Shown: positions 1-11,835, numbered from the stretch's first letter. The stretch: DNA of 64,000 bases from Symsagittifera roscoffensis (GCF_963678635.1 NC_087071.1:2408537-2472536); one strand, 5' to 3'. A program made the numbers and translations. The notes: generated by a model from the letters alone, not told the origin.

Positions 1-1370
1 TGTTTGGAAGTGAATATTAATTTCCTAGACAAGATGAATGTATGACAGAATATTACTTCACGCGTTGGCAGTCAGTTTTTTGAAATCGTGATAACCTTCA
101 CGCTTGGTTGCCTTTCCAATTATGCATAGAATAATTGCAGCATAACATTTCGTGTAGTTGAAGTACAACCACAAGATAGCAAACACTATGTTAGTACACT
201 TTTAAAAGTTGCATCGAGTCGTTTTTGAGCACCTGTGACTTTATGTTTCGAACAACTCGGCAGACCTCATGATTATCGTTACCTAACTTTTCGAACAATA
301 ATGTTACAGTGAGACGAGCTTCTCCAGAATGTTAGCACTTATTTGCCTAAGCGTTTATCAGCTGACAAATTGACAATTTTTGCGTTACATGATAAGGCAT
401 AATGTTCAAAGTTGAAAAAAAAATGACAGATCGAGACAAGTCATCTATCACGAAAATGAATATATTTTATTTCGCAAAAAGACAAGAAATAAGGCTGAAG
501 GATAAACCATACTTCTTAAATTTGTTGAAAGCTGTTGAGCATAAACAGTTTTCATTTTGTAAAAAAAACTAACGTTGATAGAAGTTCAAAGTATTTGACT
601 GATTTGATGAAACAGATATCTAACCACCATCCTTTGATAAACAGAATCCATTCAATAGAAATTTTTTGTGCCCTTTCTCCACCGCTTGGCTCTACTTGAT
701 TGTTTCAACCAAGTGAAGGTATAATCAACATTGAAAAAATTGAACGCAAAAGATAATGACTAACCCAACCAAATAATGAAAAGTTCGCTTTGACTGCATT
801 ATTTTCGGGATTTCTCTTTGATGTGAATATAAATTTCAAAGACAATATAACCTAATACTTGTATATTTCTTCACGCGTTAGCAATAATTTTTTTTGAAGT
901 TTTTTTTAATTATCACGTTTATATTGCTTTCTAGTTTTGCACATAAAAATTACAGCATGCAATTTTGAATGCTTGTTTGACAACGAGAAGATAGTTAACT
1001 CTTTATTGGAACGCTGTTCAAAATTGCAGCGAGTCTTTTTTGAGCGCTTGTGACTTTTTGTTTCAAAAATCTTACCTAATTGAACGCAAAATCTGTTGAT
1101 AAGCCTAATCAAATCATGTAAACCATACGAATTAACTTGAAAAGATGCAAACGTGAGTTTACTGCTAAAGGTTCGATGATCTTTTGGAAGTGAGTTTATT
1201 TTTCAAAGACAAACTAATCTCATAATAATCTAATATATTTCACGCGTTTTTTTTTCGAAGTTTCAATAAATGTCACGTTTAATTTACTGTCTTTTTATGC
1301 ATATAATAAATAATTACAGCGTGCCTTCTCTGGAATTGATTTGACAGCCACAGGATGAATTGAAATTGAT
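1..1370. repeat. Three diverged tandem copies of a non-coding unit
   Basis: Three blocks in the same order and orientation resemble each other: about 1-300, 811-1090 and 1175-1370. Each begins with a 'ggaagtga/gatgtgaa' start, then an AT-rich stretch leading to 'ttcacgcgtt', then a 'tcacgttta' or 'tcgtgataac' block, then 'ttatgcata...attacagc'. The first two continue into a 'gagtcgtttttgagc...tgtgactt' block that the third lacks. All frames are broken by stops, so I read this as duplicated non-coding DNA. The spacers (about 300-810 and 1090-1175) show nothing further. Confidence 0.7.
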
Positions 1371-2218
1371 CAGCTTTTTGAAAAAGAGCTAATCTTTTAC
1401 CGTCAGTTTTAATTTTTTTATCTCCTGCTCATAACAGTTTGCCCAACGACTTATTGGCTACTAATTGTTGTTAATTTTTCTGCTTGTCTAATTTTCATTG
1501 AAATCTTAGAAAAAAGAATGAGCGTTGCTGTCAAAGTTTTAGTGGATTTTTAAGCACATCTTTCCAAAATTCTCAAAAGTATAAGGCAGCTGAAATTTGT
1601 GGTCGATTTTTTCTTAACTTACTCAAAGCTCTTGCAGTTATTAAATCTCAGTAGCTTTTTTGATGCCAAATTTAAAACTATATTTTTTGAGACAGAAAAA
1701 GTTTTGAAATGTCAGTTTTTCAACATTCATATCTGTGAATTTTAAAAACTTGGATTGAAGTTTATTTGAGTTTTACAATGCTTTTACATATTTGTTGAGT
1801 GTTTGAAAAAAGATCCGAATTAATTTGACTTCTGCAGTCCTTGAATATATTTGTTATAGGTTTTCAAATTCAAAAAAAAAATTATGTTCCTAAGCATCTC
1901 AAAATACTTCGATACTGCTTTTGTCATCTCAACGGGTTAAATTTTGGGAGCCATTATGCTTTTTGTAATCAATCGACATTCAACCACTCTGACTTTTTGC
2001 AAAAAAATTTTAATTGAATGATACATACCTCTATATACATTTTTATGGAAGAATTCCGAGTGGAACTTATTACAAAATCAAAACAAAAAAATGTATTTTT
2101 TAGCTCTCCTTTATGTTCCTTTTTGCTTTTTTAATTTTCATTTACCCGACGTAAAGTTTGCACCTTTTTATGGGTCGACTATTTTATGGTTGATTTTCTT
2201 TCATATTAATTAGTTTCC
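1371..2218. other. AT-rich non-coding stretch, nothing recognised
   Basis: No open frame, RNA gene or clear repeat is visible. A phrase near 2025 ('catacctctatatacattttta') recurs almost unchanged near 5864, which suggests a small dispersed repeat. Confidence 0.5.
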
Positions 2219-2422
2219 ATGAATATTGGAGAAAAAATGTGTTTCTATTCCTTTAGTAGCCTCATCTTGCTAAGCTTAGCCTTGGCCTTTGGCGCATTGA
2301 TTGTTACTTTCATCAAAATATTTTTGCATGGCACATATATTGCTTATGCAAACGCAATACTGGATCTGACGCTCATTACTGTTTCAGTTCTCAGTAGGTT
2401 TAAAAAAAGAGTTATCAAATAA
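2219..2422 (+). CDS. Possible small two-helix membrane protein or exon
   Basis: I do not recognise this 67-residue frame. It opens with ATG and holds two hydrophobic stretches, at about residues 10-33 and 39-58, followed by a basic end (RFKKRVIK), which fits a small membrane protein or a membrane-spanning exon. The 200 bases look richer in G and C than their flanks, and codon use is more mixed than in neighbouring chance frames. A run ending in 'attag' just before the ATG could be a splice acceptor. There is no neighbouring coding sequence to join it to. A chance frame in T-rich DNA also produces hydrophobic residues, so confidence is low. Confidence 0.22.
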   Translation: MNIGEKMCFYSFSSLILLSLALAFGALIVTFIKIFLHGTYIAYANAILDLTLITVSVLSRFKKRVIK

Positions 2423-2790
2423 ATGTTATAATCCGATTGAATAGCATTCTGATAATCTTATGATAAGATTAAACAATATTACCTTATTTTTTGTAAAAAG
2501 CGTGGGTCATCAATTTGAAAGTGATGAGAATTTTGATAAGTTTGTTTTCAGTCTAACTTAGTTCCAGTTTTGGTTGGTTATCTTTAGCTCAGAATTTTTT
2601 CCAATTACTTAAAGGCGTAAAATTGCTGCCAATTTTCCTATCCGTCCAGTCAAATTTTTTCTGACCATTAATACAAGGCCTTGACTTCAACACGCAGAAA
2701 CATTAAGTTTTGACCATAATTCAACGTATTTTAAACCACGTGCATTTGCTTGAGCTCAGAAGCTTTTTGTGTCAAATTGTTTTTTTTTGA

Positions 2791-2975
2791 GATGGTAAGA
2801 TGGTGTCTTTTTCATTTTCAAGACAAACTAATCTAATAATAATCTAATATATTTCACGCGTTTTTTTTCGAAGTTTCAATAAATGTCACGTTTAATTTAC
2901 TGTCTGGTAAGATGGTGTCTTTTAATTTACTGTTTTTTGAGATGGTACAATGGTGTCTTTTTCATTTTCAAAGGG
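2791..2975. repeat. Inserted copy of a distant segment with duplicated flanks
   Basis: Bases 2820-2905 are a near-identical copy of 1203-1290. The insert is bracketed by repeats of the flanking phrase 'gatggtaagatggtgtct', seen at 2791, again at about 2906, and in altered form at 2941. The sequence resumes after the insert with the same 'tttttcattttca' that preceded it. This pattern fits a templated insertion rather than a transposon, because the copied segment has no ends of its own. Confidence 0.7.
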
Positions 2976-4639
2976 TCATCAAATGGTCTTAGACTAAGAA
3001 TTAGACTTAGTATATTTTAGTTTTTCCAAAAGGTAAACCTGATCAAAATATTAGCATTATTTAGCAAATTCAAAAGTTCAACATTATCAAAAAATTAATG
3101 ACATCCATCTTTAGTGCATGTCTAAGGCGTCAAAGAATCTCTTTGTTTTAGGGTAAAGGCAAATAATTATTGTTGGATTGTAGTCAACAATAAATTTAAA
3201 AGCTTTCAAAAGTCTTCTATTTTGAAAAAAATTTGCGTGTTTTTTCACTTTGTTCATCTAAGAGGTTGAAATTTTTAGATTGAATTTGGTTTTTGCATTG
3301 CGGCTTTAAAATTTTATTTTAAGTTCTAAGTTTTTGGTTCGTATTTTCTTTTGTCACATCAACGGCACTTTTTTGTTGCTTCTATAAATTTTAAAATCAT
3401 TGGCAAACAATTAATTTAAAAAAACTTTGCGACAATTTTTCCTAATGCATTCAATTGTTTTTCATGGAAAAACTCGGTTGAAAAGTAGTAAAAAAATCAT
3501 AGCGAAAGTTTGCAAAAAATTTCGCTATCTTAAATACGCCAAACTGGACTTCCGAATCATTAATGCGAGGAAACTAATTAAACTGGCACTTAAAAGTTTT
3601 CTACAGGTCTTGCTGCCTTAGATCTAAGACTAAACAAGGATTGCCCAATGTGTGACAAGTAGCACAGAATGTTACGAACGCCCTTATTGAAATTCAGCTA
3701 ATTGAGAACAAGCTGAATTTCTTTTAAAATGTTGATGTGTAGCTGATGAAAAATTGATGAAAAGTGATGAAAAGTGAGATGAGTAGGTTAGAAAGTTGGT
3801 AAATCGAGTTAATTTCAGCTAAAAGCTCGGACAATCGATTTGTCAGTCTCGTCAAATTTTGAGGACTTAGGTTCAAAAACTGGTTTTTACCGCGTTCAAT
3901 ACCTTGTGAGTTTTCTTTGAGGTAGTTAAACCGGGAATTAAAACTACCTGCCCATAGTTATTTTTCACTTAGTGAACTGGGCGTCAATGAATCTCCAAAC
4001 ATTTCAATGATGGTATTCTAGTTTTTTTTTCTCATGGCGTCAATGAATCTAAATGTGTGAATGATAACATTTTGTTAGCTTTCTTAGCGAAAGTAAATTA
4101 ACATTCTATGTGGTTTGACACCCTTGTTTCCCATGGCGTACTTAAAATTGAGACGAAAAAAACGCCCTGCTTCATAGTTTTTTCTCTTCACTCTGTTATA
4201 TAGTCGCGAATAAAAGTTGAAATTAAGTTCTCATAATTATCACAATTCGTCCGTGCATTAGCAAATAGGAAAAATTGACCTTAAGACCCTAAAAAGTTAA
4301 GAAACTATTTATTTTTCTCAAAGTTATTGTAAGCTATACACTCGTGAGCTTCATTCTGTTATCAGTATTGGTTTGTCATAAAAATGAGAATCTTTGATTT
4401 TTTCGTTTTTATAAATAAGTTTTTTAATTTCAAGCTGGTTTACTATTTCACTATCTGTTAAGATATAATGGAGACGGCTTTTTTGCCACACACAAAAATC
4501 AAACTGAAATAGAAAATTCTGTAAAACTTTTTCGGTTTGCTCACAAGGGACGAATTTTCATTCAAAAAGCAACACGATGGAAATAACGGCATGCTTTAGT
4601 TGTTGTTTTGTTGAACAACATGAATTACAAACGAGAATC
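2976..4639. other. AT-rich non-coding stretch with a small local repeat
   Basis: No supported gene. The phrase 'ggcgtcaatgaatct' occurs at about 3979 and 4037, with a variant at 3126, so there is a small local duplication. A Lys/Phe-rich open frame at 3427-3621 has the composition expected by chance. Confidence 0.5.
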
Positions 4640-7105
4640 ACAAACGAGAATTTTCATTCCTAAGACTTCTTGAAATAATATTCAATGAAATGGTTTTGTT
4701 TTGGGAGAAGCAATTACCTCTTTACTGCAGGTTTTAATAGTGTCGTGGCACGCGTTCAAACATTAATAAATGCGTGTAGCTATATTGCTCAATCGTTTGC
4801 AGCAACAATGTCTTAGATTTTTAAATTTATTTCTATTCATATTGATAATTTCTAGGAACACTGTCTCAACTCTCTTTTTAGTTCTTGCTAGTTTTTCAAA
4901 GCGAATTTATCTCGTTTTTGGACCGAAAGCGCTACAATAACAGCTGCAAATAGAAGATACCCTATTTTCCCTAAAAACGGATCGCAAAAAGCAGGCATAG
5001 AAGGTTTAAAAGTTTCAGCAAAAGATTAAAGTCACAAATTTTTTGTGATAAAGCATTTAAAAAAAATTTGAATCGCAAAATTTTGGTTTTCTAATCAGGC
5101 GTATAACCAATTAATTTTTTCAGATTGATACAATTTGTGCCAGTTTTTTTTAGACAACTCCTTTCAGCGTATTTTTGACTTCTTTTGTGTGTTCTTTTTG
5201 CAAGAAAGAATCAAATTTCCTTGGCACCTATCTATGAACTAATTTGAAAGGACCTTCGTAGCCTTACTTAGACGTTTTTTATCGTTCGAATCAAGATCCG
5301 ATCATTAAAAAAACAAATATGGGTTAATTTTATAACTGTTAGATAATCTGGGTTGATGAATGCCAATGAAATTAATGGTTATAGCGAGCTTTTGTGCCGT
5401 GTCCTTGCTGGTCTCACATTCAGGAGAAGTGGGATGTCTTTTTTATAACTTGTTGTCGTAAATTGCTCATTAACTTTTAATGCAGGTTCTTGATTATATT
5501 TTGTCATCAAATCAGCTATTTTTATTTATCATTATCGAATTTTTTTCAAAGCAAAAATCAAATTTTAAATGTATTTATAAACGTGATATCATAGTATAAA
5601 TTTTTTCATATTCATTGTTTTGAAAAAAAAAATCAGGTAAAACCCATTTCATGTCAAAAATTACAAAAAAAATTGGCTGATATAAATTGAGCAAAATTTA
5701 ACTAAGAACTCATCAATGCAGGGAATAGAACAAACTGGCTCTAAAGTTTTTTGCCGAAGTTTCTTGTTTATCTTTTCTCTCTCTATTGGGCAACTTTTCA
5801 ATGAACAAAATGTCATTGAATGAAATACGTCGTTCACTGACAAAAGCAATTTGAAGTGTACATACCTCCATATACATTTTTAATTTGTTTTTGGCATCTT
5901 TTAACTTAACGTATACATACGTCCATACTCAATTTTTGTTGTTATATGAGTTCAAACTCGATTTGAACAAAGTTCATCGCGAAAAAATTTGAGTAATTTT
6001 GATAATTTAAATTCAACAATGACTCATAAAAGCAAGGATCTTTAATAAACTGACACTGACATTTTTCTGCTAGAGAGTAAATAAGAAAAAGGACTATTAT
6101 AAGCCACATCTGTTATGCACATATAGAGAGGGCCTGTTTACCAGAGACAGAATTTAAATTGAATTGAGAATAGAAAAAATATCGTTTCTTTTTTGGGTCA
6201 CACAAACTGATAAATATATATTTCAATTGAAATGGATTTTGGCCATATTTTGCCGACTCGAAAAACAGTTTTTGGCAGTTCTCAAATCAGTTTGAAATTT
6301 TTAGTATTATGGTGAATATGTTTCTATATTTGGATCTATATCTTTTTTTTCTCCAGAGTTTTTCAGTGGTTTTTTTTAATAGTAGTAATGATTACAGAAG
6401 ATGAAGAATTTCAATCGAGATTTTTCATAAGCCGAACTGATTTTTTGAAATAATATTGAATGATTTGAATTTCTTTGAGTGAAGCAATTACCCAATTACC
6501 CATGTCGTGACACGCATTCAAACAGCAACAAGTGAGTGTTACTAGACTGTTTGCTCAAAAGTTTGCACCAAAAAATTTCCCAGAGTTTTTAAAATTTATT
6601 TCATTTCATCATAGTAGTTTCTGCGAATTTTGTCTAACTCTATTTGTACTGTTCTTGTTGAGTTTTCAGCTGTAATGGCCCGACTGGCGGATCAGATGCG
6701 CTGTAATAACAGCAGCAGATAGCAGTTTTCCTATTTTCCCAAATATGGGAGCAAGAAAAGCACACATAAACGTCTTAAAAGTCTTAGCAAAAAATAATAA
6801 ATGGCGCAAACAATTTTTTTGTTTGAACCCTCCTTTTGAATTTTTGTATAGCAAAAATTATGTTCTAACCAGGCCTTCTTAATCAACCAATAAATTTTTC
6901 AGATGGCTACAATTCAATTTAGAGTCAATTTTTTAGACAACTGCAGTCAAAATATTTTGTTTGTTCTCATTGCAAGAATGAATCACACTTCATTGGCAGC
7001 TATCTAAGAACTAGTCTTAAGAAGAACTTTGTGAGACGTTTTCCTGGTTTCAGGCAAAATTTTAGTTGACCTATTTTTATCGTTCCAATCAAATTTCGAT
7101 CAAGA
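4640..7105. repeat. Diverged direct duplication, copies about 1.8 kb apart
   Basis: Copy A spans about 4640-5310 and copy B about 6420-7105. They align through blocks such as 'gcaattacc', 'tcgtg(g/a)cacgc(g/a)ttcaaac', 'ctattttccc', 'tttttcagat' and 'ttatcgttc(g/c)aatcaa'. On the minus strand both keep a related reading frame of about 35 residues containing a GKIG motif and a hydrophobic run (about 6690-6800 in B and 4915-5030 in A). It is open for 62 codons in B but preceded by stops in A. This could be a decayed exon, or simply sequence inherited from the common ancestor. The interval 5311-6419 shows nothing. Confidence 0.7.
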
Positions 7106-8443
7106 TTGCAACAAAATACTATTAATCATTCGAAGAACGGTTAATTTCGCTTGATGAAAACGCATTGGTGTTACGGCATTTTTCGTTCAATCAACATCAG
7201 TTTGTAACATATAACATATTTAGGTTTGCATTTTAGAGAAAAAATTTGATCTTCCGAAAAAAATAGATCCTTAAATAAGATTTTTTTTCAATTTTTCCGA
7301 AAAAAGTAGCAAACATCCATTGAAGAACCAACAAAAATGAAACAAAGCAGCTACTTTTCACGGTGTACTGTTGAAGTTGGATTTCTTCTCTGGATATTAG
7401 TTCAAGCTACTGGTACTCGAGACGTAACGATTTTTTTTTATTTTGTTTTTATGATTTTTTAATTTGTTAATTTTTTTAACTAATTGTTCTTCTATTTTTT
7501 TTTGTTCGACAAACGATATTTTTCAGAAATATCTAAATATTTGCTATCAGCAAAATCTTTGTTTCGATAATTTTTGTTCCAATATCATTCAACAATTTTT
7601 ACAAAATGTATTAAGGATTGCCACTTTTTTTAAACTTCAAAATTATAGAGTGCACTAAGAGTTAATTCAGATCTTACTAATGTATGTAAACTGCTGTTTT
7701 TAGAAAATAGAGACTACAAAAGACGTCAAGACAGGGCATGAAAAAAAGCTCACCAAGTTGACGGTAATCTATTTTGTCATTGAATCATTGAATTTTCCCT
7801 GATTTTTTCGTGTTGAGCTAAAAACTCTAAAAGACAAATGAAACCAATCGATAACTTTAATATGAATAGGTAGAGCGAACAGTGGCTTGGTTGTGGTTTT
7901 GAAATCAGTTTTAGTACATGTGATTTTAGTAATTTAAAGATTTCGAGATGTTCCTAAACCCCCATCGTGATATTGTGCGATAAAAAAAGTCTGGTTACAT
8001 GGCTTTACAGAAATGAAGTTGATCGTTTTTATAAAGAACGTGCAAATAATCAACATGTCTGTATTTTGAATACCCAGTCTGTTTTAAATAGTTTTTTTTG
8101 TGATTTCACCAACTCTCATTTGATGGTTTTTCATTTTTGCTTCTAAAGTTTTGCTTGAAAGGCTCCAGCTTATTTTATATTAGCTTAGTGTCCTCAAAAT
8201 GCGTGTTTTTTTCTAATAAATGAACGTGTGACCGCTGAAATACAATCTACCAATGCGATATTGCGGTATTTTTGTGTCGAAGGTACTTTAACGTTCGTTA
8301 CTTTTTTTTGGCATTGATTATTTATGCCAATTTTATCCAAGAGATATCCAGATGAACATGTAAAATTTTTTGTTGTTGTTTATTTTGAGATTTTTTTTTA
8401 CGTTTTAGCGGCAGTAGTATGCATATAGTGCGCTAGGATCGTA
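7106..8443. other. AT-rich non-coding stretch, nothing recognised
   Basis: No gene, RNA or clear repeat is visible. A 64-codon Phe/Asn-rich frame at 7464-7658 has chance-like composition. Confidence 0.5.
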
Positions 8444-8583
8444 GGGGGGGGGGGGTTGTCATACATGGATGACCATTAGGTATAAATCATAATGGTCACC
8501 ATGTATTAAATGATCAGCAATGGTCACTATGTAATAATCCTAATTGTCACCATGTATAATTTTATACCTAATAGTCCTCATGT
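8444..8583. repeat. G12 run followed by a hairpin repeat element
   Basis: Twelve consecutive Gs (8444-8455) precede a 121-bp element. Its ends, 8463-8486 and 8561-8583, are an imperfect inverted repeat sharing 'attaggtataaa'. Between them the near-palindromic phrase 'aatggtcaccatgta' recurs at 8491 and 8542, with variants at 8519 and 8570, in the same orientation. It resembles a small foldback or miniature inverted-repeat transposon. No target-site duplication was found. Confidence 0.65.
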
Positions 8584-8924
8584 AAAACTTCGGTATATTA
8601 TTGAGTATTCCCACTGAACGTTGTGGTTAGATGTTTGGCGCGGGAAAGGATTTGTCAAATCTTCGTTCTGAAACCAGCTTGAGTGTTTAACTGCGCTATT
8701 GACTGTTTGCTCAATTCTTCTTAAAACTTTGATTAAAACTCCAAATACATACAAATACATACAAAAGTATGCTAAAGACACTGTCGTTTAAATGAAATTG
8801 TTTATATCCCATATTAACTGAGTTCCAAAACTGAACAAAATCTCGCACTTAAATACACACTAAACACGGAATAGCGGTAGGTCAAATTTTATGTACAGAC
8901 AATTCTCATATTAAAAAACTGAAT

Positions 8925-8930
8925 TTTATT
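8925..8930 (-). terminator. Polyadenylation signal for the polymerase-B-like exon
   Basis: The minus strand reads AATAAA 36 bases beyond the stop codon of the frame at 8966-9699. That spacing suits a functional 3' end. Confidence 0.5.
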
Positions 8931-8965
8931 TACTATACAAAAGTTAATGTGGTGTTTTTTGTGTT

Positions 8966-9699
8966 TTAATCTATTCGTCGATTTTTTGACCATTGTTTTT
9001 CTACTTCAACAGCTTCAGAATCCGAATACGAATCGTTGAAGAATGACGACTCGTCCTCGTCGGAAGTATTGGCCTTCAGATCCGCGATATCCCCGCTATC
9101 AATATCACTGTCGTTGGTTTCTGCTGCCCGAATCAGACCCGTGTCTGGAGTTTGCCAACTGCTAATGACCTGGTCCATCAGTTGTCGAAGCGAGCGATGT
9201 GATTGTGTGTTCTCAAGAGCGAAACTATCCTCAGAGTATTCATCATCAATTTCCGGATGGTCCCAATCAACGTTTTGAGTGTTAGCGAATTCATCAGACA
9301 CCCCATCTAGGAAACCGTCACAATCCCACGACACTGGCCGTTGACGATATTCAAAAGATGGCATCCATTTTTCCAAATCGTCATTGTCAGTTGGGTCAAA
9401 ATTAACAGCGGCTGCGTTGTCATCACTATCTTCAATGCCACTCACAGTTTGACCCACGATGTTTTTGTGACCGTAGGGAAGAGTCTGCTGACCATCATCG
9501 AGGATGTAGCGTTTGTCATCAAGAGCTGATAACGATGTTTTTGTCGAAGTCACAGGTAGCAGATTGTGTGACTCGGATGCGATTCGACTGTTTTCAGTTA
9601 TGAATGACGAGCCAGAGGTCAAAGTGTCTCGATATCGCTGATGAGTCAACATCTTCTGAGCAGTTTTTGATGAACCTTTGGCTGACAGTTTTCTGCAGT
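8966..9699 (-). CDS. Polymerase-B-like C-terminal exon with acidic tail (Polinton/Maverick type)
   Basis: This is probably the last exon of a protein-primed family-B DNA polymerase of the Polinton/Maverick kind, or a gene derived from one. The frame is open up to 9889, but I place the exon start at 9699, after a TATATTTAG acceptor. The first 65 residues hold a run 'TKTSLSALDDKRYILDDG' then 'TLPYGH', preceded by 'LTHQRYRDTL' and an 'RIASESH' stretch. From memory of the family, a DDKR...DG.hTLAYGH signature closes these polymerases. Here, instead of ending, the frame continues for about 180 residues very rich in Asp, Glu, Ser and Asn, with acidic clusters near the end. There are no internal stops. 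The upstream polymerase exons (exonuclease, YxDTD catalytic motifs) are not in the window, so the rest is lost or lies across a large intron. It could instead be an unrelated host protein; the family call is moderate. Confidence 0.5.
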
Positions 9700-9889
9700 C
9701 TAAATATATAATTAATTGATTACTTACCCATTTAACGATGATTACTAATGTGAAAAAAAATGGAATCTTCTTTTTTGTGGCTGCTACATCAACTTGAAGT
9801 CCAGGTGCAACAAAAAATGACATGAAGGCCAGGTGTGACCTTAAAAATGAGTCATCATTAAAAAAGAAATTAACAATCGACCAACACAA

Positions 9890-10135
9890 AAAAATTCCCC
9901 GACAATAAAATTTGAAAAAAAAAATTGTTTTTTTTTTGCCGACAAAATTTTTTTTTCCAAAAAAAATTTTCGCCGACCTATTTTTTTTTTAATTGGACCA
10001 CAATTTTTTTTTCAAAACAAAAAAAACACTTTTTCGCCCGAAAAAAAATCGCCCAAAAAAACTAGAAATTTTCAAAAAAAAATTATCAAAAAAATCGCCC
10101 ACAAAAAAAAACTAAACATTTTCAAAAAAAAGTTA
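9890..10135. repeat. Low-complexity A/T homopolymer tract
   Basis: Runs of 7-10 A or T are broken by short 'cgccga' or 'cgccc' islands. A unit of about 47 bases ('atcgccca...actaga/aac' then 'attttcaaaaaaaa') occurs twice, near 10045 and 10094. No coding potential. Confidence 0.7.
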
Positions 10136-10139
10136 TACT

Positions 10140-10350
10140 TATTCTTTAGTTGTGCGCTTCTGCCTTGTATATTTGAATTAGTAACCGGCACAAAATTGCT
10201 CGCGGTAAAAATTTTTTCGGACAATGTAGGATTTTTCAATTTTGTAAGAAAGCTTAAAACTTCAGTTTGAGCTAAAACTTTTTTAAATGGGCCCTTAATG
10301 ACAAAATTGAGATTAAATTGAATTTCAATGAAAGTTGGTTGTATGTAAAC
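10140..10350. repeat. Truncated copy of the 19-kb/22.8-kb repeat module
   Basis: This stretch resembles 19085-19310 and 22760-22970. Shared blocks include 'gttgtgcgcttctgc', 'gacaatgtagga', 'cttcagtttga' and a final 'gtttac' block. It breaks off before the LTR element that starts at 10474. It is therefore a third, truncated copy of the module whose longer copies lie at 18.9-20.6 and 21.7-24.1 kb. Confidence 0.65.
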
Positions 10351-10473
10351 CAATTAGACACCACTTTATACCACCACTTTATACAAATAAAAAAAACTGT
10401 TTGTATTGTCAAAAAATAGAAATCTTACAAGGAAAAAGAGCCGAGTTCCGAAGGACAAAGAGTCGACTAAAAT

Positions 10474-10704
10474 TGTCTCCCGGCCGGATTGGCAAAGTTA
10501 GCTATATTTTTCTATAGTTCACAACGTCCAACAAGTCGCTTGACCTGGTACGATCATGAAATCGTAACATCATGTCATGATGGTCAGAACTTGAATAAAG
10601 ACTTTCCGAACTGGTTGTTTTTTGAGCTCTCAATTAATCTCATTTGTTATTTACCAATCCGCTCTGATTCGATTTTTATAGACAGCATACGTTACAGTAT
10701 GTCA
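10474..10704 (+). repeat. 5' LTR of the first gypsy element
   Basis: It starts TGTCTCCCGG and ends GTATGTCA, so it has TG...CA ends. It aligns end to end with 18673-18905 with about 34 mismatches. The left edge is fixed because similarity to the 3' copy stops exactly at TGTC, and the right edge because the primer site follows at once. Confidence 0.85.
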
Positions 10705-10720
10705 TGGCGCAGTCAGCAGG
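10705..10720 (+). other. Primer-binding site
   Basis: TGGCGCAGTCAGCAGG begins directly after the 5' LTR. TGGCGC or TGG starts are usual where the CCA end of a tRNA primes reverse transcription. The tRNA species is not identified. Confidence 0.6.
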
Positions 10721-11029
10721 TTTCATTAAAAGTCCACATAGCATCATCCACATAGCGTCCCCATTTTGGGAAAGAGCCTCATCGGAACCGCCATAAAAAT
10801 GGTTCTAGTGGGCTGCGATTGTCGAAATGGCAGTGTTCGGGAAAAACGGTATAGAAGTGACAAACCTGAATGAGACAAACCTGAATTAGTTGCTCCACCA
10901 GAAACAATTTTGGAATTTAAAATAATTGGAGAAACTGAGGCAAAAAAAGAAAAATCGAGAAATACGGAATTGAGGAAAGTGTGTTGGATGGGAAAACAGA
11001 TCCAAAAAGCTCGTGAAAAAAGCAAAAAA

Positions 11030-11835
11030 TGCGTAACGGATGCAAAGGTGAGAAGTTGATTATTTCTCTGCCTAGGCACAGAAGGTCAAAGGCAAGTACA
11101 GCAAAAATAGCCAGATTTAGACATACAAACTACAACGACCAAAAAATTGATGCGAGTGCTAGATGATTTCTTCGTCACAGAAAGAGTTATCGCTTTCGAA
11201 CGGTATAAGTTTATTTGTCGTAAGCAAAGAAAAACTGAATCGCTAGAACAGTTCCATGCAGACTTAGTAAAGCTCGCATCAAGAGCTGATTGTGGGGACC
11301 GCAAAGACGAGTCGGTCCGGGACATGTTCACTGTACATATGCATAATCACAAGATAGCAGAATAAATGTTGGCAGAATGATATACCTATGATTACGCTAT
11401 TCGATGAGAAAATTTTATCGAACATAGTAAAACTATGAAATCAAACCCATTCGGACCGTCAACATCTAAGGCCATAAAGCAGAAACCAATGTGTTACACC
11501 CAACCTCGAGGCCGGGGCTTACAGACGGAAAACACAAGCAACAATAGAGGAAGATACCTATGAGGGCGTCAAAACTACGCACGTGGAAACCAGAGCAGGA
11601 ATTAAGAGAACCAAAACATCATTCAGCAAAACATTGCTACAAATGTGGGAAAACATTTGGTACGAACCATATACAAACATGTCCGGCAAAAGACAAAATA
11701 TGTACAAAATGCTCAAAACGCGGCCATTTTGCAAAAGTATGCCGAACTTCTTACACAATAAAAACGAAGAGCAATCAACTGAAGAAGACGATCACACAGG
11801 ACGTTGAAAAAAATGACCCTGTCGCATTTGGTTGA
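11030..11835 (+). pseudogene. gag: gag remnant: capsid region and zinc knuckles
   Basis: Gag packages the retroelement RNA. A frame at 11147-11365 reads like the gypsy capsid: FERYKFICRKQ, then TESLEQFHADLVKLA, then a DESVRDMF stretch, corresponding to the usual 'F.R..F....Q....Es...F...L..La...rD.f' pattern. After stops and a frameshift, 11560-11835 holds two cysteine knuckles: a variant C-x2-C-x8-H-x3-C, then a standard C-x2-C-x4-H-x4-C with GHFAKVC, linked by a CPAK spacer. The N-terminal part upstream is too damaged to read. Protease follows in the same strand. Confidence 0.85.

Noticed and set aside
906-1112. 68-codon minus-strand frame
   Set aside because: It lies in the middle copy of the 0-1.4 kb repeat and the other copies do not preserve it.
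8578-8781. Minus-strand 67-codon frame with a plausible-looking C-terminal half
   Set aside because: It ends inside the hairpin repeat, has no splice or polyA context and matches nothing I know.
9036-9529. Plus-strand frames opposite the polymerase-like exon
   Set aside because: The Ser-rich translation mirrors the acidic minus-strand frame; the minus strand has the family motif and the polyA signal.
9700-9727. A 28-base intron (GTAAGTA...TTTAG) within the minus-strand frame at 8966-9889
   Set aside because: The donor and acceptor look good, but the sequence upstream of the donor does not resemble polymerase B, and 28 bases is too short for most animal spliceosomes. I kept only the acceptor as a possible exon start.
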